NCBI GenBank assembly: GCA_023053545.1 | Contig: JAKZAN010000002.1 | Location: 2,774,375-2,838,374 of the forward strand | Length of the DNA: 64,000 bases | Direction of reading: 5' to 3' | Source: Lepidurus packardi | Taxonomy: Eukaryota; Arthropoda; Branchiopoda; Notostraca; Triopsidae | In this document: positions 21,043-32,000 of the stretch, piece after piece | Numbering within the stretch: the first letter of the stretch is position 1 | Layout of the letters: each line of letters opens with the position of its first letter | Position numbers and translations under genes: made by a program | The notes under the pieces: model-generated | What the model was told of the DNA's origin: nothing | Database searches by the model: none | The model's input: only the letters and a program-made list of their open reading frames with translations

Positions 21043-21843
21043 CTAAAATTTGAATTTTCTTTCACTCCACTAGCTGAAAAAAGAAGAATTCATTGTTGGC
21101 CAATGACACAGTAGTGTCACGTTTGACCCAGGGACACTTTACGTACGTATGTAACTAAATCCGGAGAACGTGTTGGACGGCCGGGGAAGGCCGATTGGGG
21201 CTTTTCCACATCATAGAGTAAATATATATAGGGGGAACATGCAGCCCCTTCCTTATGGGCCTTTTGTTACCACTTTTCGATGCTGCAGGCTAGTTCTCGG
21301 TCACACCTGTTTGACCAGCGCCTTGCTCATTGCGGGGAATATAAAAATGAGATTCAAGCGTAAATCGAAAGGAAAATAAATATAGCATTAGTATTCACAC
21401 TTAAACTATTTATAGAGATGTATAATCAGTTTTATGTCAAACAAATTTTTCAATCACTAATTAACAACTGGCCATGACTGTCAGCAATTTTTTAGTAAAT
21501 TTAGTTTTTTTTAGTGGCCATTTCCCTCGTGAATTTGCATTTGGCGCCTTTAGCACTAGTACTCCTCCTAACGATATATAACTGCAACAGAACAACAACA
21601 ACGTGGATTCTGCGAAGTTCTGAGGGCACTCTCTTTTAAACCCAGGCAAGATCCACTTCATTACACATTATACCGCCTTGTAGCAAGTTTAATACATATT
21701 GGTCAGTATTGCACGTGCTTTTCTTTTCTGCATTTGTTTATTTATCTGGGCGTTAGTTATAAAAAAATAGGTGCTTCTTATTTTGCAGGACATTATTTTA
21801 CCGATACCGTAAGGCAATAGGAAACGAGAAACCCCCCGTAAAT

Positions 21844-24800
21844 ATGGCCGAAGCCCAGGACTTTAGAGGGGCTGTAAGTCTCCGAGAAGAAACGATTCGC
21901 ATGGTCCGCGCGCTTCTTATTCCCCACAAAAAGGGCGTCCTCCTCAGTGTCTTTCTGAAACTGTATAGAGAATTCAACGGTAGAGACCTACCCTACGCTG
22001 AAATGGGCTTTGGCCAGCCGCTCGCTCTTCTATTAAGTTTGCGCGAAGCTGTATCCGTCATACATCTTGCTAATCGAGATGTCATATTAACGCCTGTGGC
22101 CAGCGAAAAATCCGCCCATTTGCGAGAACTAGTCGTCGGGCAAAGTGACAGCAAAAGTCACAACAGCCGCACTTTAGATAATGTGTTACGGCTCCAATCA
22201 TACGCCGTAAAAGCAGCCGTCAACAAAGTAACTCGAAACGTTGCATGCGTTCAGTCGGCTTCTTCCAGACCACCACTGCTTTCCTCGCCCCGCGATAACC
22301 GTCGCCCATCACCTTCATTACCGCAGTCGCAAAATCAACCCTTAAGGACGGGAAAAGTTCCGGAACAAATGGATCTAAATATACCAGCTCCAGTCCCTCA
22401 GCCCTTAATATCCCAAGTTGTTCCGAAACCTTCTGCCGAGACATACCAATCTGGGTTAGAGCCGTCATGCCGTAATCTGACCAGAAACAAGTTTCGGTCG
22501 GAAATCATTGCCCTTCTAAAGCTTTTCCCCGATGGAATGTACTTAGCGAACTTGACGACGGAATTTAGGCGCAGACATGGCAGTATGCCGTTTTACAAAG
22601 ATATGGGATGCTCTAAGCTGTCGGAGTTTCTTCTCATGTATCCGGACGACTTTAAATTAACCGAGCTTGAACGTGAGTTATATCTTTCGTTACGTCATTC
22701 GACAACTGAGCCCGTCCAAGAGCGTCAAGGTAATATTTTACTTCTTGAGATTTCTCTACAATTCAACACACTTGATCAGATTGGAATACATATCGGTATT
22801 GTCGTATCTTAATAGTCGAAGCAGCTGCGCCACATAGGTTCATTATGGACACTTTAAAGAAGGAACTGTATGAATTACTGCGGGTCTACCCAAAAGGCTT
22901 GTGGTGTTACGCCCTTGAGAAATGCTACAGAGTAAGTTTTCACTGTTGCTACTTTTTTTTTTAAAGTTTATTTACACTCATTGTTGCGTTGTACTTTGTG
23001 TGCGTAAGTCATAATGTTTTCGCTGTTGCTTTGTTTAAGCATTCTTAAGATTCTGATTGTTGCAAGAAATGGAGAACATAATTTTGTTAGGCTTGAATAA
23101 TCATTGTTGAGGATATCTGTTAACGGATATTTTTTTTGAACTTCTAGGATAAGTATGGTTATGAGGTGAATCCTGCATTATATGGTTTCCGAAACGTTAC
23201 CGATTTGGTGAGCCAGATGTCAGACGTAATTACAATGATTCGTCCAACTGAGCTGAGCGATTTCTTATTGTTTGAAAGACGTTTAGCACCCCCGCCTGGT
23301 TTCAAGATCAAATTACAAGGTAATTTGGCTTAGCGTAAAAAATCATGCGTGCTCTCTAAAGAAATAGTAATGGGTTGTCGCGACAATTTCAGAAGAGGAA
23401 GGTGTACAACAGAAAAGCCTACCCACTGTGCCTTTCCACATCAAAGAAAGAATTCGAAAGATGCTGCGCTTTTACCATGGGGGAATTGTATACGGCAAAC
23501 TTTATTCAGCATATCTGGTAACTTCCGCATTTTTTGAGAATAGAACCGAGTTTGTGAAAACAGATACACTCAGGGAACCGGGGTCCACTTTCTTGCTCCG
23601 TAACGTCTAGACATGCAAACCGCTGTCAATTCACGAGTCCCGGCCCAACCTGCTTTGTTTTCACGGGGTTTTTAGCACTTATATTTTATTGTAAACGTGA
23701 ATTGAAAATAATTCATCGAGTACTCTTGCTTACTCACTCACCATTCTAAATCAGAGCTAGCTAGTGAAACCTTAAGAAAAGCTGAACAGAAACTTTAGGA
23801 GAAAAGCTGGGTTTATTGAAATTTATGTTTTTTAGGCATTCACAGGGGAGCAATTCGAACCTTCAAAGTATGGATTCGACAGCGATTATTCATTCTTGGT
23901 GGCCATCAAGGGAGATGTTGTAGACTTGGTACGCCATCCGGAGAAAGGAGCCATGATTATGCTGGCACGGAATCCGAAGTTGGATGTGTTGCCTCCGCTG
24001 CCTAACACGGTAAACAAGTCTTTGATTAGCTATGATTAAAATGCATTACTGTTGCTGTAAAATTCTTTTGCTCTAGTTGCTGGACATAAACTACATACCA
24101 AGAAGTGACATAGCGCGGAAAGAAGATCGTTTATCTTTCGCCGTCTTGGAAGAGAAGTTCGCCGACGGAAGCGAGTGGCACCCAGTCAAGCTCGGAGAGG
24201 TTTATACTCCAGTCAAATTCTGGTTTTACTTGGACAAATTTGATGATGAGCTGGATCGTTTGGATAGCAAAATGACGTAAGTTAGTATTGCATTATTTGT
24301 TTCCCGTCCTTGGGTGGGGTGGGGGTAACCCGAGTGTGAAATACGAAGAAGAGGTATCATGCTAATTTTATTTCTAACTATAGGGAGTTTTATAGTCGTC
24401 AAGAAGGTGTGGAGTACAAAATGCCACTTGAAGGGTTGTGTGAAGGCTTATTGGTAGCTGCGAAATGTCCCACAGACGGAGTCTGGTACCGTTGTTTAGC
24501 CAGAGAGCTCAAAACGTTCGGGAAAGTTGAAGTACCTGATTGAAATTGATGCGAATAGTTTTTCATCTTGGTTGTCCTTATGTGTTTCCATTTTTAGCTA
24601 CTATGCTTGGATTATGGAACTCCTATGAGTGTGCCAGTCAATCAAGTGTACGGTTTACATCGCCAGTTCCTAAGTTTTCCGGTTTTCTGCCTTCGAGGAG
24701 CTTTGGATAACCTAAGACCTTACCCACCTGCCCCCAATTTCTCCAAGAACACTGTAAAAAGGTTTATGCAGTTGATTTTCAACAAATCGTTGGCCTGCAA

Positions 24801-26376
24801 AGTTGTGTGTACGAGTATTAGCAAGGTTTGTGTAGTGATTTCTTCAAACAGAAGTATAGTAATTACTAAAACGGGTCATTATTGTCAATTTTAGGTTGGT
24901 GATAAGATTTTCCAAGTGGTTTTATGTGATACAAATGGTGACGCTGATATATTCATTACCGATGTGCTTTGTAACGAGCAGCTAGCCTTTGCGCCTGATT
25001 CAAATGATGAGACAGTATGTTATTTGTTCGTCAAAATGTTTCTACTGACCTGTTATGTTTTTTTTTAGGTTTCTCCCGTCCCGCTGTGTTCCTCACCTAG
25101 TCTTAGTCAGGTTTCTTTCTCACCCACCTCAAGCCAAGCCCAGGAGTTTGTAATGGGAGCAACATCCCTTCAAAGTCCTAGAGAACCAGAGACAGGCGTT
25201 TCCAGTAGTACCGGTAGTACAGATAGCAGGCTGAGTAAAGATTTGCTCCAAAAGGCATTAGAGAATTTGTCAATAAGTCAACCAAGCAGAATTGTACCAG
25301 TTCCGCCCACCGCTTTCACTCTGCCGTCATCTTCGAGTTCTTCGCAGCCGCAGCCAAGCCAATGGGATGCACTTTTGGAGCAATTAGCCCAAAAAAATAC
25401 TTATTCCATGCCTGCCTATGCCTCCTATCCTCCCTTCAGCGGTTTTGGTATGCTAATAGGGCAAAATGTTGCGATGACGCCGGAAATGATGCGATTGTAC
25501 CCAATGATTGGCGCTTATCAAGCTCCAGCACCGAGTTTGAACGATTTTCCATTGTTGCCAACGGTTAAGCCAACCCCTTCGCAGCCAGAAACATTAGCAC
25601 ATCCCCCTAAACTAAGCCCGCCCCCAGAAACGATAACTTACGCCACAAATTCGGACAGGTGAATAGGAAAATTTTATAATAGGAAACATTGCAACTGAGT
25701 TCGAATTCTTGGATTTTTCTTGTAGTGGCGTTGTAGCGGACCAAGGGGCGTCTGAAAGTGACGATGATATCAGTTGGCTGGGAATTGTGCGGAGTGTAAA
25801 GCCTGTGGGTATGTTTTTTTTTCATTTCGTTCAATTTTCAAACAATTTCAAGATCGATTTTCTTATGAATGTTTTCTAATCCTTAAATCGTTTGTGCTCT
25901 CTTCTTTTCAGAGCTGGTGCCTGGGACTAAGATTCACATTATCAATTTGCGAGATACGGCGTATTTGACAAGCGCTGAATTCTCGAATTTGATTCCCAAA
26001 TTTGGAAAGAAAGATTTAGTGCAAAGCACGTTGAAAAATAAGAAGGTAGAGGAAGATACGTTCGTTGCGGAGCGAAATTCGCACGATTTCCTTTTTGAAG
26101 AATTAGAAAAGTAAGATTTATATTTATTCTTTCAATGATTTCGTCTAAGCTTTGGGCGGCTTTCGTAGGTATAATGTGCCTGGACTCAAGGATTACCAAG
26201 GGATCTCTAAAGATAGTGTGGTTCTTTACGAGATGGCAAAAGTCCCCCAACTTTTGACCGTTATCTGTAACAATGTCCACAACGACCCACATTTTATAGC
26301 CGTTTGGAGAGCTGTGCAGCAGCAAGTCCAGGCTTTCCGACCTGATGATTCGTATTGGAATGAGTGTAAAGAATAA
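21844..26376 (+). CDS. LOTUS- and Tudor-domain protein, TDRD5-like
   Basis: A probable germline piRNA-pathway protein: LOTUS (OST-HTH) domains bind and stimulate Vasa-type helicases or RNA, and Tudor domains read methylarginine on Piwi proteins, in perinuclear granules. Exons start at 21844, 22816, 23148, 23393, 23836, 24077, 24384, 24598, 24895, 25069, 25726, 25912 and 26169; all joins keep phase and give 1,082 aa. Four LOTUS-like units are visible, near residues 10-85 (IRMVRALLIPHKKGVLLS), 215-290 (SEIIALLKLFPDGMYLAN), 303-375 (KKELYELLRVYPKGLW) and 400-480 (IRKMLRFYHGGIVYGKL). One extended Tudor domain (about 510-690) contains GVWYRCLAREL and LLCLDYGTP. A Ser/Pro/Gln-rich stretch (about 720-920) follows, then a conserved-looking C-terminal segment (945-1075) that I cannot assign. 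A single Tudor domain suggests TDRD5/Tejas rather than TDRD7/Tapas. The intron at 23518-23835 (318 bp) shows nothing. Confidence 0.85.
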
Positions 26377-27454
26377 GATTCGTCTTTTTCGGTAAGCTTT
26401 GTGCTTTCCCATCCACATGTAAGGGGTTCAGCCTTTGATCTGTTTATGATTGTTACTTTCGAAATACTCTTCAGTTACTAATCTTCAGTTTAATTTTCCT
26501 TGTTGGAAGTGATTTTTCTTTAATCATGTGTTGAGCTTTTGAATTTTCGCCAATCACCACCCAAGCGCCATTGAGCCAATCCGAAAAAGCTTTAGCGACG
26601 AGCGGGAGTCTGACAAGTCTCAGGTTGTGGCTTTCGCCTATTTAAACTTGTAATACCGGCAATACACAAATTATTGATTCAGCGGCTTACCTAACAAGAC
26701 AAGACTTGTAGTGCTTTGGTTGGGACTAGTTGCAAATATAGTATACTTGCTTATTGTCAACCTGAACTTAATTGGTTTTATCAGACTGAACTAACGTACG
26801 TTTTTTTTTATAACCTAGCCAACTTTTACGTTTTCACTCCATTTTGTAGCGGATGGCCTTTTTGAACGCTTTATTTCTTCGCTGCCCAAATTCGGACTGC
26901 CTTTTTGTACTATCTACCCCCTTTAATACTCCCCGCAACCACATTTTACCCTGACATTCAACCTATGATTATTACTCTCAACATTCACCAATTTCCAAAC
27001 ATACGCATTCTTTTCTCTGCCATCCGGGTAATTGTACAATCGTAACAATATTTCGTAATAATCGTCCGGGAATCTCTGGTCTATGCACAGTATTCGAATT
27101 CGACACTTTTTGTCAGTAAGCCCAAACATAAATTAGAGGTCGTTGATTTTTCGCTTCTTAACTTTTTTATGAAACAAGAAATACTTCTGTAAGAAAATAT
27201 GTGAGATTTAATTTATTTTCGCAGTTAAAAATAGAACGGACGAAAGAGTCAAAATCGTGGAGGTAAAATTATGGTTTTATGTTATTATGCTATGTTTTTT
27301 AAAGGGTTGAGTAAAAGACACTCAGGAACACAGAGACAAAACAAATATCAAAGACCCATAGAAGTCAAACATGATTTGCTGTAAAAAAATTAGTACTGCA
27401 CTGTTAAGAAACGACAAACAAGAATAAGTTGGAACGCAATAAGGCGTTAAATAC
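26377..27454. other. Intergenic region between convergent TDRD5-like and RNase T2 genes
   Basis: This 1.1-kb region contains the 3' UTRs of both genes. TTTATT at 27212-27217 gives AATAAA on the minus strand about 240 bp past the RNase stop, a plausible polyadenylation signal. A 68-codon minus-strand ORF at 26923-27129 is listed separately. Confidence 0.5.
26923..27129 (-). CDS. Small ORF of unknown status (68 aa)
   Basis: This open frame starts with a true ATG (MFGLTDKKCRIRILCID) and ends VKCGCGEY. Its composition is mixed and protein-like, with several Cys, Asp and Arg residues, unlike the AT-driven shadows nearby. A possible donor (GTAAAA) precedes the last eight codons, so it could be the first exon of a longer gene. 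I recognise no family. It may equally be chance within the 3' flank of two convergent genes. Confidence 0.18.
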   Translation of the reverse strand: MFGLTDKKCRIRILCIDQRFPDDYYEILLRLYNYPDGREKNAYVWKLVNVESNNHRLNVRVKCGCGEY

Positions 27455-28671
27455 TTACAAGGTTATCCACATGATCCCGTATACTAAGTCAAGTAAATCC
27501 AGAATATAAGGTCGTGAAGTTGTTTGGCAGATATTTGTACTAGTTTCGTAATTATGCTTTGATTTGTAGAAACGACTTAAAGTTGCGGTAGTGGGGTACG
27601 AGATCGGAATGGTTGGGGGACATCCACCCAACAATCTATCAGGCAATGGACCCGTAGAACTTCCGCAGTCCATTAAGTGCAAATTGACGTCCATGCATAA
27701 CTTCAGCTCAGACAAAAAGTGTGACTGGCTTTGCTAAACCAAAGAAAAAAATATGAATAAATTAAACCTTAGTTTTGAGGAATAATTGGTTCGTGAGTAT
27801 GACTGCAACTAGCGTGATTCGAAAATAGAATTTACTTTATCGTAGATGCAATTAATCTCAGGCCTCTTCTTTAAATAGGTAAAAAGGACGTCCCAAATAA
27901 CTGTAGCGTTGTATGTTGCATTGCTAGGTACGATACCGTTAAGTTTCAAGACGTCTCCGAGGGCATACCGTCTTGACTGCCGAGAAATAACATATGTATG
28001 GATCTTTGTATTAAGGAGTATTTGTATTGTGATTTTTTAATTTTTACCCAGGTAATGCCCTGTTCGAAGTAAAGTTTCTCAGAGCCCAAATCTGGGTGCA
28101 GTGCAGCGCAAGTTCCATGTTTAGACCACTCATGTTCCCATAGGGAATCCTCGGCAGCTCCGCCATGCAAATTAGGCCAAGAATAAGTCAAATCCGTGAG
28201 AATGTTGGAAACTCCGTTTATATCAAACGCCCAAGAGTTGTTGCAAAAACTGGGGCCTTCAGAGCCATTCAAGGAAGGCCTTAAGTAACATAAATATGTT
28301 ATTGTAATTTTTCGATAAAGTATGTACCTTACCATACGCCGTGGATGGTCCAAAGCTGCTTGTCAGCAGGAAGATTACAGGTGCGAGTAGGATCTTCTTC
28401 TTTCCAGTCAATACAAGTTGTGATTGGCCATTGTAAGGCAAGAACTACGCTGTTCCATTCTCGGGGAGCTCCAAAACGATTTTTGTGTTTGTATTGTATT
28501 CGTTTCCATCTTCCTCTCCTTTGCATCATAAGACATAACAGGAATTCAACTTTTGATTGGCTTATCTGGTTTTGGGACAATTATAGCTTACCATACTCTA
28601 CCTGCAATAAAGCCCAGAGCCACAAAGAAAAACAAGCTACCCAAAAATTTGGACCTGGATCTGGGTTGCAT
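27455..28671 (-). CDS. Secreted ribonuclease T2
   Basis: An RNase T2-family endoribonuclease, which cleaves single-stranded RNA through a 2',3'-cyclic phosphate in the secretory or lysosomal compartment. Exons in transcript order: 28671-28592, 28518-28333, 28279-28048, 27976-27836, 27733-27455; they join in frame to 305 aa. Residues 1-24 are a signal peptide (MQPRSRSK followed by a hydrophobic FLGSLFFFVALGFIAG). Active-site segment CAS I is WTIHGVWP (about 83-90, spanning a splice) and CAS II is HEWSKHGTCA (about 136-146), with both catalytic His residues and the Glu and Lys in place. LALQWP, a typical first-strand motif, precedes them. Potential N-glycosylation sites occur (NGS, NNS, NAT). 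The C-terminal exon has several Cys (CMDV, DCGSS, GGCPP, NICQ) consistent with disulfides. It is the animal RNASET2 / Drosophila RNaseX25 type. Confidence 0.93.
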
Positions 28672-28841
28672 TTAACAAGGTTAGGTCAGCGCCGTCACCC
28701 TGGTTTATTCAGACCAAATTAAACCTCGTTTCTAGAGAAATATACCGTAACTCCTTGTTGGCGAGGATTTCTTTGTTGTGAATTCACAGCCGATCACAGC
28801 GCTATCAAGTATTCGGCTGCCGTTGAAAACTTTTAGTCAAT

Positions 28842-29083
28842 TCATGTTATATAATTAATCTCTTCAAAGTTTTTACACCATACTGGATACACTCTCGTTA
28901 ATTGCGTTGTACTAAAAATTTGTTGCCACATAAAGGCAAGATTTGTAAGACCCATGATTTCAAACAACAAAAAGCCCGTCAGGAGCGCTGCAATAGTGAC
29001 TGGACGTGTTCGTGTCTTGTGGTAGGGGTTCACCCTTACGATGTCTTCCTGGCTCAAAAGCGGGAATCTTACTTCTGCTTCTA
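28842..29083 (-). CDS. Possible exon with one membrane segment, unknown
   Basis: On the minus strand a good acceptor (CGGATTTAG) at 29084 opens a frame of 79 codons ending at 28842. It has a charged start (AEVRFPLLSQEDIVRVNPYH), a basic patch (KTRTRP) and a hydrophobic segment (VTIAALLTGFLLFEIM) that could span a membrane. There is no ATG in the first 50 codons, so it would need an upstream exon, which I could not identify. It lies just upstream of the RNase T2 start on the same strand. It could be the last exon of a small membrane-protein gene or chance. Confidence 0.22.
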
Positions 29084-32000
29084 AATCCGAGTGTGATTAT
29101 TTTAGCTTAAAATAGATGAGAAAACATAAGCTTGATACGTACTTTATATAAAGCTTAAACGGGTTATACAAACTACCTTAAATAGGAAGTTTATATAAAC
29201 ACAATGGAGGTTTACCACAGTTCTGGCAAGAATACTTAATTTAAAACTCAAGAGGAAAGCAATAATTATGCAAATGGTGTGTAAACTTCTCTGCTGCATA
29301 CTCATAAATATCAATTGCACAGAAATTATTAGGAATTCTGCTTCAAAGGAGTGTCTTCGTGTTTGCCGAAATAAGCTATAATTATTGAAAACTATATAGC
29401 TAAAAAAATATTTTTAAAAACGTGTGAAAAGGAGCCTGGCTTCTTATTAAAGGGGCGTAGCTTCCGTCCTGAGCTATGAAGTTCTTTTTATATTGCGTCT
29501 CTCCACTCGAACTAATGCTAACATAAGATGTATCCTTAAAAATGTCGGGAAAAAAATTAAAGCATCGCCTCTTTTCTTGTCTTCAGACTTCAGAGTAATT
29601 ATAACTACTACAATTAAACACTATCCACCGTCCTATGGAACATTCAGAAGACTATAAAAGTCTGGTGAAAAGCCGATTCTGTAGCACTTAAGGGTACGAC
29701 ATATTGTCTAAAAAGGTTTGAACCAATCAGCATAAAAAACTACACTACCAATATCAAAGCAGTAAATCCTTAAAACTTATTTGAAAGCAATGAAAATGCA
29801 CTTTGAGAGAGTTCCTTTCTTCTCGTCCTGCAAAAATCCACCAAGTTTGATACATTCCGAAGCTGAAGAAAGTCCGAAATTGCTAGCTATGTCGCCAAAT
29901 TTGTGTAATCCGCTCCATCTTCCACCATTGTTATACATTATCACGCGCCAAAATACCGAAATAAGTTCCTGCAAAGGCCTTTTCAAACGACCAACCTAGA
30001 GAGAAATCTAAAATTTTTTTAATCTTTCACCTCCTAAAAGGAAATAATTAAAAGTAGCTCTCATGGATGTCATAAAATACGACGAGCATCAACCATTTTA
30101 TGTACCAAACATTTCTTTACCAAAACTGACAACAGTCAATCCCCCCGCCCCCTAATAAAGCTATCAAACGCTAACCGGGCACGCATAAGAACAAATTTGA
30201 GCTTTGCAAATGAACTATTCATGTACCTGCACCGCGGCAAGTGTGACAGATGTCCGTAAATTCACGTGCAGGCACCGGAAAAGCAATCATGAAATTGTCA
30301 TAACCTTGAAAATCCAAAGAACTTTTGTTCTCAGCATCGCATCTTCGTTGATGTACTGTAAACACGGTCTACAGTCAAGTTCCTAACAACAACAATCCAT
30401 CATTAATGCCAACTGCTGGTAGAACAACTCCGTTTGGGCAGGGCCTTTTCCCCAAGCCCCCGTGGTTCCCATCTGCAATTACAGAGGACAGACTGCAATA
30501 ATAATTCAGCAGAATCAATAAAATAGAATGCCCTGCATCCAAAACTTTGTCCCAAATCTCGTAACTTAATTGAAAAGACTGTCTATAAAGCTTCCCATGT
30601 TCCTTCCTTCCTTGCAATGAGCATTTATTTTCCGTGGTTTAGTACTACAAGGGCATACCAAGGAGGAATTTACACTCCACCAGCATACAATAGATCTTGT
30701 CAGACTAGCGCTTACTCTTTACCCCTCCCCCCTTTTTTTCAAACCCTTCCTTTTCCTCACCCCTTTCATGCTTCCACTCTTGTTAGCGCAAATAAATGGC
30801 GTTCCTCTGAAACTATTTAGAGCATACCAAGGTTTTAAACATTATGCTAACGACCAATTCTATACATCAAGCTTGCTTCAAGGAAGAACCTGGAACCTGC
30901 GAGTTAACTTAACTCTCTTCAAGTATTGAATGCAGTCACCCATGCCAAAAGCATTTGAACATGCAAAAATCCCTCTCCACCACATTGTGGCCTGTAAATA
31001 GTTGCCAGCCATTTGCATTTCCTCTATATTCTTCCTTTCTGGCTCTTTTCGCTGCTCGTCGGAATAAAAGCAGAAAAAAAAACACTTCTCTCCTTTTAGT
31101 TCCTTTTATCGATTCGGTCATCATCTCCACGTCACCTCTTACTATTTAACCCCTCCCAACTAAGTAATTACCGTACTGGCATGAAAATAATCCTTTATTC
31201 CTTCAGCCATATGACCGACAACATGCTTTACGATCCCAAGCCCACACAAAAATAACAAAAAGACCCCTCCCGCTGTGTTCCCGCTATAACTTATGCACAT
31301 CACCTCGTAATAACCTCATACGCCGGGGATAACCGCTCGTTGCTCGTCTGCCCATCTAAGCTATCACCGCATTCGCTGGCATTAGCCCATTCGCGCTTTG
31401 AAAGAGATCTTTACTACTACTCCGAAAAACTTTAAAAGGCTTCTTTACTGGATCAGCCTCTCCTCGCACAGCCACACATACACACAGATACACAAGTCCG
31501 TTTTACCCCCCACATGACAAAACTTTTCTAAAGCTCTTTGGGTGGGAGGAACGAAAGTAGTACTTTCCTATCTATACTTAAAAGGTCTCCCTCAACGCAC
31601 AACTTTTCCTCTTCAAATATCCAAAGAGCTCGGCAGCAAAACTTGAGCATTGAGCTTTAATATTACCTTTGGGGAATGGAGGGAAACTATTCCAGCAGCT
31701 TCTTTCTTCTTTTTTAGTTGCTCCCCACCATTTCTTTAGTGCAGGAGCAAGTTATATATCAGCTTTTGCCCTCACCGCCCCTCTCCTAAAGTTGTCGTTC
31801 TGAAACTCGGGCGTAATTCTAAACGCAAAACTTCTTGGTTCTCCTGTATCATTTGTCAGTCCCAGTTTTTCCATATTCCAACTTTCCCGACACTCACCTA
31901 CCTGAACAAGATTTCAATTCTTTTATCACGTAAAAGAATAAATAAATACAAAATCTTTGAGAGGCTTTACGTTTCATGACTTGTCGGTTGCCTGCCCTCG

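Larger units (their letters stand above)
20716..21119. mobile_element. Candidate small element: 14-bp inverted repeats flanking a telomere-like array
   Basis: TGACACTACTGTGT at 20716-20729 is matched exactly in reverse complement by ACACAGTAGTGTCA at 21106-21119. Between them lie the TTAGG-type array and a perfect-looking hairpin. The 404-bp size and terminal inverted repeats resemble a MITE, but no clear target-site duplication is visible and there is no ORF. The repeat is itself almost palindromic, which weakens the case. Confidence 0.3.
20464..21843. other. Intergenic region between divergent PPIL3 and TDRD5-like gene
   Basis: This 1.4-kb region contains the promoters of both genes and a telomere-like repeat element (20716-21119, listed separately). 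The short open frames at 21170-21379 and 21461-21661 show no recognisable motifs. Confidence 0.6.
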
